64,000 nt of DNA, from NCBI GenBank assembly GCA_944472155.2, contig OX235275.1, positions 25,658,865-25,722,864 of the forward strand, in the 5' to 3' direction. The position numbers and the translations under genes were made by a program. Below are positions 11,166 to 21,258 of this stretch, piece after piece (positions within the stretch are counted from its first letter, which is position 1; every line of letters begins with the position of its first letter). The DNA is from Trichobilharzia szidati. Lineage: Eukaryota; Platyhelminthes; Trematoda; Strigeidida; Schistosomatidae. The notes under the pieces were generated by a model, which saw only the letters and a list, made by a program, of their open reading frames with translations, did not search any database and was not told the origin of the DNA.

Positions 11166-12099
11166 TCTTCCAACCTAAAGTTTCCGAAAGTAACGTGAAT
11201 TTAGGAATGTTCAATTATCTTCACAAGTATTTGTTTTTTCGATTTCTGGATGATTTCCGTCATTTATCCCATTCTCATTTTCTCTAAACATTGTTACTTT
11301 CGTATTTATTTTGGCTTATCCCCAGGTGCCTATAATGTACCGAGTTTTTATTCCTAATAATCATCATCATCATAATAATAGTAATATATCGTCAGTTGAC
11401 AGAAATAAAGTATTCGACGCAGTGGATTCCATTTGAGAGGCTAAATAGTCACCATGCTAGCCTCGTAACCTAAAGGTATTGCCTACAACCGCTGTTGGAG
11501 AAATAATCACCCACTTGCAAATAGTCTGAAACTTGAAAGAAAAGGTATTTGAGTTTGCTCGAGTGTAGTCAGTAGTATAGTGGCTGTCCGTTCACTGCAG
11601 ATTACACCTTAAAATCTCTGTAGACACAACATTCAAGCAGTGCGCTAACGTGACACAGTTACACACTATTCAGGGTAGACTACTTTTCGAAACAGAGACA
11701 GTCAGAGCCTTTCACTGGTGCACCTTGATGATAAAGAGAAAATTACCCTGGATTTTCAACTTCCTTGTATTTTTACATGTTCACTCGCTCTATGGAATTA
11801 CCTACCTGGGAGGTTCGACGAGAACAATTTTCTTCTGGGTTCAGCAGCAACTCTCAGCTTTGGTGAGCAGAAGCTTGGTATACATAACATAAAGTTAGAA
11901 CCCTTTGTAGGAGAACAAGTAGTTAGACCATCTTTTCACCTTGGTCTTTGTATTGTGCAACTTTATTTGGTCTAATTTTATCTGATTTTGCCACTTTATT
12001 CTAATTGAAAGTGACTAATTCATATTCGCGAATGTTAAGCAATCAAAACACACTGAGGTCTATCCTCTTGAAACCACTCTTCGCGTTCTACCTTAAAGC
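11166..12099. other. Mostly anonymous DNA with a possible exon-like stretch
   Basis: About 11690-11860 (plus strand) has an open frame containing SLVHLDDKEKITLDFQLP and YLPGRFDENNFLLGSAA, followed at about 11860 by TTTGGTGAGCA, a good 5' splice-site match. I do not recognise the protein. With no defined acceptor or partner exon, this could be a chance frame, a captured exon or a host exon. The rest holds nothing I can name. Confidence 0.25.
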
Positions 12100-12613
12100 T
12101 AATCAAAACTTCCCAGATAAAGTCTCATTGTGTTATGCAGTAATATTTACTGATGATCATGTTTAGAGTACAATTTGTTACTGCTCATAATCATATCAAG
12201 ACACTACTCACACAACTTTCTAACTTCATTTATAGAATTACATTATTTTTCATTACTTGACTTGATTGGTAGTAGTATTTTCCATATTTCTGGTATGAGT
12301 GATGAGTCATTCCTACTGCACGTGTTGTGTTGGGTGTAGACTTGATGAACCAGGATTCAGTAACCAACCTCTCTCACTCTCCACCTACCTATATTACTTC
12401 TTAGAATTTTCACCCTCTTCCACCATGGTATTGTGTGGCTGTGTGTTTATGCGTGCAGTGCAATCGCTGAGTTTTCTTCTTAATTGCTTATCCTCTCGGG
12501 CTCAACCATTCCTACCTTAGCTAAATTCTTATGTTCCGACAATCTGACTACCCACGACCTACTAGTTTGACCTATGTAGTTGAATTAACTCATATTCATT
12601 GCAGGGTATTTTG

Positions 12614-12894
12614 TTAACTGTATTGTATGGAGGATTTCATCATGAGCTGACATCAGTTAGAGAACCACTGGAAAACCTGGCTCAATGGTCTACGAGCTCG
12701 CCTTGTAACCAGAAGGTCCTGGGTTCGAATCCCGGTGGGTGCGTACTGCTGAAGAGTCCCAAACTAGGACGAAACAGCTGTCCAGTACTCCCAGGTTTTC
12801 CAGTGGTTCTCTAACTGATGTCAGCTCATGATGAAATCCTCCATACAATCAAACAAAATCCCTACCAAACCAATACTTGAAAATTAACTGTATT
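12614..12894 (+). mobile_element. Fold-back Smalpha-like SINE with intact hammerhead and TSD
   Basis: The SINE is flanked by a perfect 11-bp target duplication, TTAACTGTATT, at 12614-12624 and 12884-12894. It is inserted in a PLE. The tRNA-like section has an A-box-like CTCAATGGTCTACGAGC and a perfect B box (GGGTTCGAATCCC, 12721-12733). A hammerhead (12743-12788) and the family tail follow. The usual 5' region is replaced by an inverted copy of the tail, so 12622-12680 and 12791-12849 form a perfect 59-bp inverted repeat enclosing the tRNA-like and ribozyme parts. Confidence 0.85.
12743..12788 (+). ncRNA. Hammerhead ribozyme, minimal type I, intact core
   Basis: All required parts are present in order. 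Stem I strand GTACTG (12743-12748) is followed by core CTGAAGA (12749-12755, fits CUGANGA). Stem II GTCC (12756-12759) pairs with GGAC (12767-12770), followed by GAAA (12771-12774). The palindromic CAGCTG (12775-12780) acts as a very short stem III. The G-T-C triplet ends at 12782, and CAGTAC (12783-12788) pairs fully with the first strand. Cleavage is predicted after 12782. Known schistosome Smalpha elements carry this ribozyme type. With so short a stem III, cleavage may need a dimer or helper contacts. Confidence 0.8.
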
Positions 12895-13049
12895 ACTTTG
12901 TCTAATTCGGTCAACCTACGGGGTTCTTTAACCTGCACAGCTTGTTCTACCTGAGTGAGTTTGTAGGTTTAAATGCCACGACCTTAATTCTTGTTTCAAT
13001 AGGAATCCTACATAGGGTCTCAGATGTCTCCAAAGATTTAAGAAGTAAT

Positions 13050-13370
13050 TTATGTATTTGGAGATAGAGAAAGACTGGTTATTGCATTCTTGTTCATCGA
13101 CTGTACACCCAACACATGCAATAGAAATGGCTCATTACTCATACCAACCATCAAATCAAGTTATGAGAAGTAATGGAATTATATAAACGAAGTTAGAAAA
13201 ATGTGTGAGCAGTGTCTTAATATGATTATGAGCAGTAATTAATTGTGCTCGAAACTTGGCCATCAGTAAATATTACTGTAAGACAAACACTGAGAGACTT
13301 TATCAAAATAAATTTTACCCACAATGGAATTGTACTCTACCACAGTGGAAACTATTTGTTCTGATATTAC
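13050..13370 (+). mobile_element. PLE family A 3' end, inverted partner
   Basis: A plus-strand copy of the last PLE-A codons (TTGTTCATCGACTGTACACC region) and its terminal repeat, ending at AATTGTACTCTACCACAGTG. It is the mirror of 12105-12340. Together they make an outward-facing inverted pair like the intact one at 46-51 kb, but heavily truncated. Confidence 0.7.
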
Positions 13371-13479
13371 ATTTTACTAGATTTATTCTCAATCACAGCA
13401 AACATTTAGTTATTTAAGATCAAATCTGTGGTACTGTTTGATCATAGTCATAGATCAAAAGCCATAAAGTATCTTAACT

Positions 13480-14781
13480 ATACAGAGAATCAAACAAGCC
13501 CTGGATGGAAAACTTCGACCGAAACAGGCCGAATTCAGGAGAAATAAGTCGTGTATTGATCAGATCGCCACATTAAGGATCATCACTGAACAGAGCTTGG
13601 AATGGCAGTCACGTCTCTATCTCAACTTCATCGACTTTGAAAAGGCCTTCAACAGACAGCGTCGATCGAGAGGTGATTTGCCAACTACTTCGCTACTATG
13701 GGGTGCCACTGACAATTTTACATCTCATCCAACAGCTGTACGACAATGCTGCATGCCAAGTAATCCACAACAGGAAACTTGCGGAATCCTTCGAAGTGAA
13801 GACAGGAGTAAGACAAGGTTGCCTACTATCGCCAATGATTTTCCTGATTGCAGTAGATTGAATAATGCGATAGACAATGGCAGGAAATGAGGAAACAGGC
13901 ATAAAATGGACTCACACTAAAAACTTGAAGGATCTGGACTTCGCCGATGATATATATCTGATTTCCCACAAACTGGAAGATATGCAAGTGAAAAGGAACA
14001 AGTTGGCAGAAGAAGCACCAAAGACCAAAAATTAAGATGAACATAGAGAAAACAGAGGTGATGAAAATTCCTGGGCAACACCACCAACAGCAACAACAAC
14101 AACAGACAACAATCAGCCAGCATAAATGGGAGGAACCTGAAAGAAACAGCCTCTCTTACCTACCTGGGAAGCATCGTTTCAACTACAGGCGGCGCTGACG
14201 AGGATATCAAAGCAAGAATCAGAAAAGCAAGACATGCTTTCACTACTCTCAAATCTGTGTGGAGGTCAACAACACTCATCATCAAAAATAAGATCGGGAT
14301 TTTCAACTCCAATGTGAAGTCAGTACTACCATACGGATCAGAGACTTGGCACGTCATAAACAGCATCTCAAACAAACTACAGACCTTCATAAACACCTTT
14401 CTTTGCTCAATACTCAAGATCAAATTGCAGGAAAACTTCAGCAACAGAGAGCTCTGGCAATGAGCGAACCAACACAGCAGGAACCGATTGTGAAACAAAT
14501 AGGCGGGAAGAAATGGAGATGGATTGGCTGGCCATACTCTGAGGAAACCATCAAGTGACATCACTAGACAAGCCATTGCTCGAGTTGAACTCGAAGGGAA
14601 GCGGCCAGTTGGTCGTCAGTGCAAGGGTGACTTGCAGGCGGTCATGTGTAGAGGAGATGAAAACGTGTGGGCAGACTTGGAGCCAGGTGAAGACTCTAGC
14701 AGAGAACCGAACGCAATGAAGACGCATGGCTGAAGCCCTACGTTCCTTTCGGAAATAAAGGAAACATTTATAATAATAATA
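13480..14781 (+). mobile_element. RTE/SR2-like LINE, RT to 3' end, decayed
   Basis: An RTE-clade copy starting in the RT domain and ending with a short AT-rich tail and (TAA)n. Frames shift repeatedly, but the pieces read in order: KLRPKQAEFRRNKSCIDQI-like start, RLYLNFIDFEKAF (motif A), GVRQGCLLSPMIF (motif B, about 13805-13845), LDFADDIYLISHKLED-like (motif C, about 13937), the IGKAR/TLKSVWRSTT section, then LPYGSETWHVI and the C-terminal RKWRWIG region (14510-14530). There is no endonuclease. At least four frame breaks make it non-functional. Confidence 0.8.
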
Positions 14782-15049
14782 AAGTTAGGCATATATAGAT
14801 ATCAATGAATTCTCCAGTACGAAACAAGTAGTATACAACAAAATTATCTGACAGAAATCAACCGTAAAAGTATCTGAAAGTCAAGAAGAATATTCTCAAC
14901 AAGTTGAGATCAAGAATCATGAGTCGGACACTTCCCACAGACAGCCCAACGTCGAAATTCCTAGCGCTAACTAACTATGACTCCACTCAAACAAAATCAC
15001 AATAATAAACCAGTATATTATGAACACCATCACATAACCGCCAAATGAA
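14782..15049. other. Anonymous non-coding DNA
   Basis: No feature recognised between the RTE tail and repeat R4. Confidence 0.4.
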
Positions 15050-15235
15050 GTGTTTTTTTTAGTGTGGTGCTGATGCAGAAAATAGTTTCCGACGGAATAT
15101 TATTCTCACAGTAAGAATCATTGTATTTGTTGGTGTTAACGTCTGAATACCATTCCCACAGATCAATACTACATTAGCAACATAATGCTACATATATGTA
15201 TTTAAACACTCTATTTCATGTCATTTAACAAAAAC
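15050..15235 (+). repeat. Unclassified repeat R4, uninterrupted copy
   Basis: This stretch matches 33135-33240 plus 34735-34795, with shared blocks TTGTATTTGTTGGTGTTAAC, ATTATTCTCACAGT, ATTAGCAAC and CTATTTCATGTCATTTAA. In the other copy the two parts are separated by about 1.5 kb of inserted elements. No coding capacity is visible. Confidence 0.5.
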
Positions 15236-15269
15236 TAAAATCAAAAGTTGATTGGTTGGATAAAGAATT

Positions 15270-16080
15270 TAAAATTGTATAGAAAAGACTATGTCACACT
15301 TCCCAGAACTCTGATGACTGTCAATCAGTAGGGCGAGTGGTATCCCATTCAGTCAAATCGTTGACATCGTCATCAATAGATGCTTGATTTTACGCAACAA
15401 ATTTACTAAAGGAATTTTGTCAGACTGTCAGCATCCCACATTTTACCCGCACCTCCAACCTTGTGTCTCCTCCTCAGGTAAAACAAGAAGTCATTTCAAA
15501 AGGCCTTATGCACCTACGTCTAAGTATAAAAATCCCATTATACCATATTTGGCGTCAAGTATTTTATGTGATGAAAATAGTATCAGGCATGAACTAACTA
15601 ACCTTCTTTGCAATAGTAAATAAACCATTTCCCCTAACCTTAAAACATCAAGCTTCATTCTTATTGTACTTCTTATATTTATAATCCTCGCAATTTCTTT
15701 TTGTTTGTTTTTGCTTATTTTGTCATAATTGTGAACATCATTTAAGCTGTGTCACAACTGTTAATTTTGCATTTCTCCTCATCATGCCTTATCAACAGAA
15801 CATTAGATTCAATAATCTATAACATGCTAAAATTTCCAAACTGAATCGACAATACTGTTTGAAACAAACTCACTGTTATTATTATTATTACATTTATTAT
15901 TGTCATTTTGTACTTCGAATATTTTTGACTTTATATCATAAACGTGGACAAATTCCTCTGGTTAATTTTGTTTTAATTTCATTTATATTCTGAGTAAATC
16001 AGATGCAATATTGTGGCAAATGCTGAGAATTCAGTTCGGTATTATATGTACTGTTGCTGCAGTAAAGTAGATTATTTTAT
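15270..16080 (+). mobile_element. CR1-like LINE, 3' fragment
   Basis: It begins at the segment encoding KDYVTLPRTLMTVN-like residues and continues through the C-terminal block (KYKNPIIPYLASSIL) to 15620, then the standard CR1 3' UTR to about 16080. A small frameshift lies near 15330. It is a 5'-truncated dead copy, close in sequence to the 5.5-7.1 kb copy. Confidence 0.8.
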
Positions 16081-16289
16081 CATTAAAAATAGTTAGGTGT
16101 AAATACATGACAGGAATATTGAGTACATTCTGTAATGGAATAACTGTTCATCAAACCCATTTTGAATGAGCTAGTTCCAAGGGTGGTACTTATTTTGGAT
16201 GTTTCAATCAACTTTATATATATTACTGTTTTTTCCCATAGTCTATATTATTGTTTTAACGTAGGCAGTTTACCGACAGATATTTTGTT

Positions 16290-16535
16290 TTTTCCCTAAC
16301 GCTCCCATTGGAACACACGGCTTCAAGCTAGGGGCTTGAAGTTTCTGTAGAAGTGGTGATTATTTCTACAGGATGTGGTTGCTAGCCTTATGCCGCCCAA
16401 CCTTCCCTCTGTACCAGTCTTACTACTGGCATAGCTAGGCAAACGAGTGCGTCGGTGGCCAGCGATCAAACCCCGGACCAAATGCATGGTCGGCGAGCAC
16501 TCTACCGCTGTACCACTGATGTGCACCGACAGACT
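16290..16535 (-). mobile_element. tRNA-like SINE (type II) with RTE-like tail
   Basis: On the minus strand the head at about 16440-16535 keeps tRNA-like boxes (GGTTTGATCGC, GTACAGCGGTAGAGTGC). The body (TAGCTATGCCAGTAGTAAG and so on) matches that at 2.8-2.98 kb. The tail reads TTGAAGCCGTGTGTTCCAAT followed by GGGAGCG, close to RTE 3' ends here (TTGAAGCCCTATGTTCCACT). Confidence 0.65.
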
Positions 16536-16643
16536 TAATCTTTATTAGTGGCTTTTTTGTCGTATAACGCCTAATGTAACAGCAAATGGGAAGACACGAA
16601 GGCAAAGGTAAATCAAATGTGATCAAACAACTATTTATGCCGA

Positions 16644-16985
16644 ATAATAATAATAATAATCTACTTTATTCCAGGTTAGTTAGTTCATGCCTGACACTAT
16701 TTTCATCACATAAAATACTTGCCGCCAAATATGCTATAATGGAATTAGCATACTTAGACGTACGTGCATAAAGTCTTTCGAAATGACTTCTTGTTTTACC
16801 TGAGGTGGAGACACAAGGTTGGAGCTGCGGGTAAAGTGGGGGATGCTGACAGTCTGACAAAATTCCTTTAGTAAATTTGTTGCATGAAATCAAGTGCCTA
16901 TCGATGACGATGTCAACGATATGGCTGAATGGGATACCATTCGGCCCACTGAGAGTCTTCAGAATTCCACGAATTATGAAGTAGT
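16644..16985 (-). mobile_element. CR1-like LINE with 3' UTR deleted
   Basis: On the minus strand the last about 75 codons of the CR1 RT protein (KFTKGILSDCQHP, YARTSKYANSIIAYLA) run to the stop. They are then joined directly to the terminal CTGGAATAAAGTAG and (ATT)n tail, skipping the usual 450-base 3' UTR. The piece is 5'-truncated. Confidence 0.75.
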
Positions 16986-18240
16986 GAAGTGAAGAAAACG
17001 TAAACTATGTAATTCATCCACTTCAACTCTACCCCTTATAACATTTTTTTCACCGTTATTCTTATCACTTATTTATGTATATTGACTGAGCAATTATTCA
17101 GTACCACTTAATAAACTTTTTCTGTAATATAAATGCGACTGTACAGCTTGTAAATGAAGTCGTTGAAAATAAATTTCTTCGCTGAAGAAAAAAGCTGTCT
17201 TTTTATTTATTTCATTATATAATTTCACGACCAATATGTTTCAGCATCTGTGAGTATATGTCAAAGATGAGTACGGCTGTAACGTCCTCAATTATCATGA
17301 GAGAGCAGTCTAGTGCTCCTCTTTCTTCCCAAATAATACAATTTTTTATATGTTCAGTTTAAGTCAATGAGTTTGTAATGAAACTAAATGAACTAACATC
17401 CCGCCTAAGGATTCAACTAACCCTCCATCAGTCACGCAGTGCTGCATATATATACATAGTTAAAAATTAAAAGAAATACAAAGTTACTGAGAATTTTGAG
17501 TATTATTATTCAGAGTATAATGATGGCATACCACAAAAAGATGAACGCAGGTGCTTAATAAGACAAAGCGATTATATAAAATGGATTGTCAAGAAAATAT
17601 AAAAGAAAATTCAACCAACAAAAGTTTTCTTTATCGACAAAATCATCATCTATCTTCAAAGATTATACAAGTGTACTTTTACACCGCATAGCAGTCTATT
17701 ATTGAGCAATGGTAGCGTGTTATAGAAGATAAAGTTACTGTGAAGGTATTTCTCATGATGAGAGAGAAGTAATTCTCCTCACCGAATTGTCTCTTATTTT
17801 CAAAGGGTACCTTCGGTTTTTTATCACATATAAAGTGGAATAGGATGTAGGGAAATAATACGTAATAGATAATTAGCGTGAGAAATATATATATATATAT
17901 ATAGAACGGCTAATTCCCTCAAATTTTCTTTCATCCTATCCAAAGATGAAAGGAGAGACTTCGCAAAATTTTCGTGTGTAAAATTATCCAGCGTTTGTAT
18001 GTAACGGTGAATGTTATTATGATTTCATCATCACATCTCCATTTCGCCCAGTTCTCCGAAGAACTCTTTTGCCTGGACACACGCTACGATGCCTCTGAAC
18101 CCGTGGCACGACGTTGACGTTTAGAGCCACTACTTTCTTGAATCAAAAGAGAAAACGGTTGACAGCAATTGCGTATATATTTGGTTCAGACGACTTTGAG
18201 AGAGACTAATCACATTGACGTTAGTAAATAATAATGCTAC
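16986..18240. other. Mostly anonymous DNA; PLE-B end fragment and (AT)n
   Basis: At 17135-17190 lies a plus-strand fragment of the PLE-B terminal repeat (GACTGTACAGCTTGTAAATG, then TTCTTCGCTGAAG). At 17885-17903 there is an (AT)n run. Nothing else was recognised and no gene is supported. Confidence 0.45.
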
Positions 18241-18244
18241 TTCC

Positions 18245-18645
18245 TTGAGTACTTGAATATCGATGAGATGCTCACTGGCGACGGACCTTATCCAGGTAGG
18301 CAGTTACCTGGGTTCTAGTGTGAATCCGTGACCAGTAGGGAACAGCAGGTCGAGTGTGAGAACAAATACTTTCCGAAGACACTGGCTAGCAGTCGAGCTA
18401 TGTCATGAATTGGCAGAAGTTATAATTCATGGGTTGGCCATTAAATTGGTGGGTCTTAGTGGCTTAATGGTGTATGAGCTCGCTGGCCTTATAACCAGAA
18501 TGTCGTCGCTGAAGAGTTCCAGACTAGGCTGAGGAGACAGCTGTTTAATACGCCAAGGTTTTCCAATGGTCCGCTTAGCGATGCCAGCTCATGATATGAA
18601 ATCCTGTAACCCATCAATCAATTCCGTACAAACCAATACTTGAAT
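18245..18645 (+). mobile_element. Smalpha-like SINE, near full length, degenerate
   Basis: Blocks in order: 5' GGCAGTTACCTGGGTTCTAG, GACCAGTAGGGAACAGCAGG, AACAAATACTTTCCGAAGAC, GAATTGGCAGAAGTTATAAT, a tRNA-like section from about 18455, ribozyme remnant CGCTGAAGAGTTCC (18507-18520), and the tail TTTTCCAATGG to GAAATCCTG. The B box is largely deleted and the GAAA after stem II is lost, so neither promoter nor ribozyme should work. Confidence 0.65.
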
Positions 18646-19344
18646 TGTATTTTTATAAGTTCTCGTTAACGTTAGAAAACTACATTTTTGATTCCTATTC
18701 ACGCATGTGACGGTTTCTTAAATTATCCTGAACTTTTTAATACTTGTGATAGCTAATTCTCTGTGAAATAATTGCAAGACAGAGATATACACAAAATAAT
18801 ATACAGTAGAGCTCCAGGTTCGTGGAATTTCAGTCGGTCTTAATGTATGGGTATGTATTAAGAACACAATATTCAGCGAAGAGACTCTTTTCAACGAATT
18901 GATTATCAAGCTGTACAATCGTATATATATGAGTTTTTTTTTATAAAAATGATATCCGGTGAGGGAATTAGGTCAAAGGTGTGAATACATGAAATAATAA
19001 TAGTATGAAACGCAATTAAAATATTTGTGATTATAATCATAGTTAAATGTCGTATATAGAATAATACATAAGGTGTATAGATTTTGGAAAGGGGTACATA
19101 ATTATAAGATTAGTAGACGAATATAAAATGTTACATAACATGGTGTGAAATTTGATAAGACAGAATTCAATATTGTAAAAATAAAAATTAATAATTTTGG
19201 GTTTAAAATGTCAAGTGGGTCAAGCGGAAAAGACTCAGAGTGAGAATAATAATAATAATGATAATAATGATAATCGTAGTAATAAGTGAAGAGTACATAG
19301 AATAACTAAATAAACAAAACAAATAAATGTCTATCCCTCTACGG

Positions 19345-19746
19345 TCAAGGCAGAAGTAGGGATTGTACACGCCTATTCTGTACAAAAGGGTCTGGCTTAA
19401 AGTCATGAATTGCCATAGCTTCAGCTGTCTTTAGAAGTCTGTAATGAAGAAAACGCGGGAAGTTAGCATGGATTCTACATATGATCTTAAAATCATGGTC
19501 AGGGTTGACAGAGTGACAGAAGTCGATCAGGTGTTCCAAAATAGAGCTTCTCACACACTTCCTTTCTCCCTTATAAAACCATGCTGGAATATGTTCTCGT
19601 ATCCGTGTGGAAAGCGTCCTCTGACTGCGGCCAATGTACCTTGCTCCACAAGAGCAGGTGAACTGATAGATGCACATGGAGGCGGCCAGACCGGAGAGCC
19701 TATCTTTTACAGAGGTAGAGGACAACTTGTGGCTAGTGAACGTCAT
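19345..19746 (-). pseudogene. PLE-B GIY-YIG endonuclease domain
   Basis: The 133-codon frame would make the C-terminal nuclease of a PLE protein, which nicks target DNA to prime reverse transcription. Visible are an IYQFTC start (the GIY-equivalent), CSCGARYIGRSQR (YIG block), a conserved Arg and TRIREHIP (Arg/His block). It overlaps the end of the RT frame (19743-20357) in another frame, so one frameshift separates two parts of what should be a single protein. The first Met is not a natural start. Confidence 0.75.
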
Positions 19747-20357
19747 ATGTAATTTTGCTGCATAGAACGTCTTACTGACTGATTTAGAGAGACGATTTCT
19801 GAGTATGTCTGAAGCTTGATCACCTTGAATTCCAAGTTCATGAATAAGGTTTTCTTTGGAACTGTGTCGGTGACCAGTTTAGACTGCTTATCTTTCATGT
19901 TGCTGTCAATAACTCGTTTAGGGTAACCGTTTCCTGCGAGAGTGGCTTTTAAGTAGTCAGGTTCCGAGTCAACGGAATCAGAACTACAAATTTTCCTTAT
20001 CCTAGAGCAGAGTGAATGAATTAAGTTCCTTTTCCTAGAAATAGGCACCCAACTGTAAAAATTAGTTAGTTGTCCGTTCCATGTACGTTTCCTGTGGATA
20101 GACCTTTTGAGAGATCCGTCATTACTTCTGCTAAGGCACACATCAAGAAAGGGAATAATTAGTTCGGACTCCTTTTCTACGGTGAATTGTAAAGAATGAT
20201 GGCAGTTGTTGAAAGCAAACAAGACATCATCAAGAATTACATTTTTATCGCAGATAACGAAAGTGTCGTCTACATACCCTTTATAAATGTCAAAATGACC
20301 GATGGTTTGACTAAGTTGAGAATTTTCAAGGTTTGCTATAAAACAATCAGCCAACAA
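19743..20357 (-). pseudogene. PLE-B reverse transcriptase, C-terminal part
   Basis: This 204-codon frame begins just before RT motif C (GYVDDTFVI, residues about 27-35). It continues through the IIPFLDVCLSR block (motif D/E region) and the RKRTWNGQLTNFYSW segment equivalent to YRKPTxSNRYL, then the thumb and linker. Motifs A and B are missing because the element is cut at the right-hand inverted repeat. The nuclease follows in a shifted frame. Confidence 0.75.
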
Positions 20358-20520
20358 GGGACCCAGATTCGTAATATTATTATTTCATGTATTCACACCT
20401 TTGACCTAATTCCCTCACCGGATATCATTTTTATAAAAAAAAACTCATATATATACGATTGTACAGCTTGATAATCAATTCGTTGAAAAGAGTCTCTTCG
20501 CTGAATATTGTGTTCTTAAT

Positions 20521-20924
20521 GCTACAATGGGAATTATTAAATTATTGAAAAAATGCAAAGTATTGGTATGTGACTGATGGTTTCTGTTCATAGATATCAA
20601 ATATAGAAATCAGGTTTTCGTCATTTAGAAGACGACTGATTACTGAAGTGAAAAGCTAATGAATAATTCACTGTCCCCACTCTTACAAGTTCATTTTGTA
20701 TATTTTCCCATCCTCTTTGTATCAACATTTAAACCCATTCTTCTATTGTATTTTTGACTACTATGTAATCATAAGAAACCGCAATCCATATGTTAAATCC
20801 TGAACTCTGCATACAAAACAAAAAGTTGTTCAGTCTTTGAATCTACAATGAGTCTGATATATCTTAACACCAAATATGCAATTTTTCTTTTACGTCTCTT
20901 AATTGTTTTTACGAGTTGATCACG
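20521..20924. other. Anonymous non-coding DNA
   Basis: AT-rich; no feature recognised. Confidence 0.4.
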
Positions 20925-20929
20925 GATTG

Positions 20930-21258
20930 ATATCAGTTAGAGAACCACTGAAAACCACGGAGTATTGGACAGCTGTTTCATCCTAGTTTAGGAATCATCG
21001 GCAGTACGCACCCACATTGTGGGATTCGAACCCAGGACCTACTGGTCACAAGGCAAGCTCGTACACCATTCAGCCACTGGGCCTTGATTCAATGACTAAT
21101 GAATTCTAACCTCTACTAATTCGTGATTTAGCACTACTCCAAATAGTGTCATCAGTGGGACATCAGTCCTCACATGTGACTGGATGGACCTCACTGGTCA
21201 CGACTTTTCACTAGGACTCCAGTAAACTCTATCCTGCAGGAAGTCACTCCGTTGTTAA
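20930..21258 (-). mobile_element. Smalpha-like SINE, second subfamily
   Basis: On the minus strand this is a nearly full-length unit with B box GGGTTCGAATCCC at about 21033-21045 and a well kept A-box region (CCCAGTGGCTGAATGGT). The hammerhead region reads CCGATGA instead of CTGATGA, followed by TTCC/GGAT stem II, GAAA, CAGCTGTC. The changed second core base should weaken or abolish cleavage. The same variant occurs at 39.43-39.78 kb, so the two copies form a subfamily. Confidence 0.75.

Larger units (their letters stand above)
12105..13030 (-). mobile_element. PLE family A remnant, interrupted by a SINE
   Basis: Read on the minus strand, this is the 3' half of the same PLE as the intact pair at 46-51 kb: terminal repeat (12105-12260), nuclease C-terminus (about 12265-12610) and linker (about 12895-13030). 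The nuclease coding is closely similar but broken by frameshifts. A Smalpha-like SINE (12625-12883) sits between nuclease and linker, flanked by an 11-bp duplication. At about 13050 the element switches to plus orientation. Confidence 0.8.
18857..20520 (-). mobile_element. Penelope-like element, family B, with perfect inverted ends
   Basis: A 5'-truncated PLE on the minus strand, bounded by inverted repeats at 18857-19002 and 20375-20520. The 146-bp arms are identical by eye, including a 9-base homopolymer. Between them lie RT C-terminal and nuclease open frames. Such inverted flanking repeats are known for PLEs. Arm identity suggests recent insertion or arm-to-arm conversion. An EcoRI-like AATTC and (TAATAA)n microsatellite lies between the left arm and the nuclease. 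Confidence 0.85.

Noticed and set aside
11650..11892. 80-codon frame overlapping the exon candidate
   Set aside because: It is in a different frame and includes both the putative donor and downstream sequence. Only the other frame has a protein-like composition ending at the splice site.
18861..18925. Hammerhead in the PLE-B terminal repeat
   Set aside because: A CTTGATAA and GAAAA arrangement is suggestive on the minus strand, but I could not pair a stem II and stem I without forcing it.
19444..19752. 102-codon plus-strand open frame
   Set aside because: Antisense shadow of the PLE-B nuclease frame, which carries the GIY-YIG motifs.
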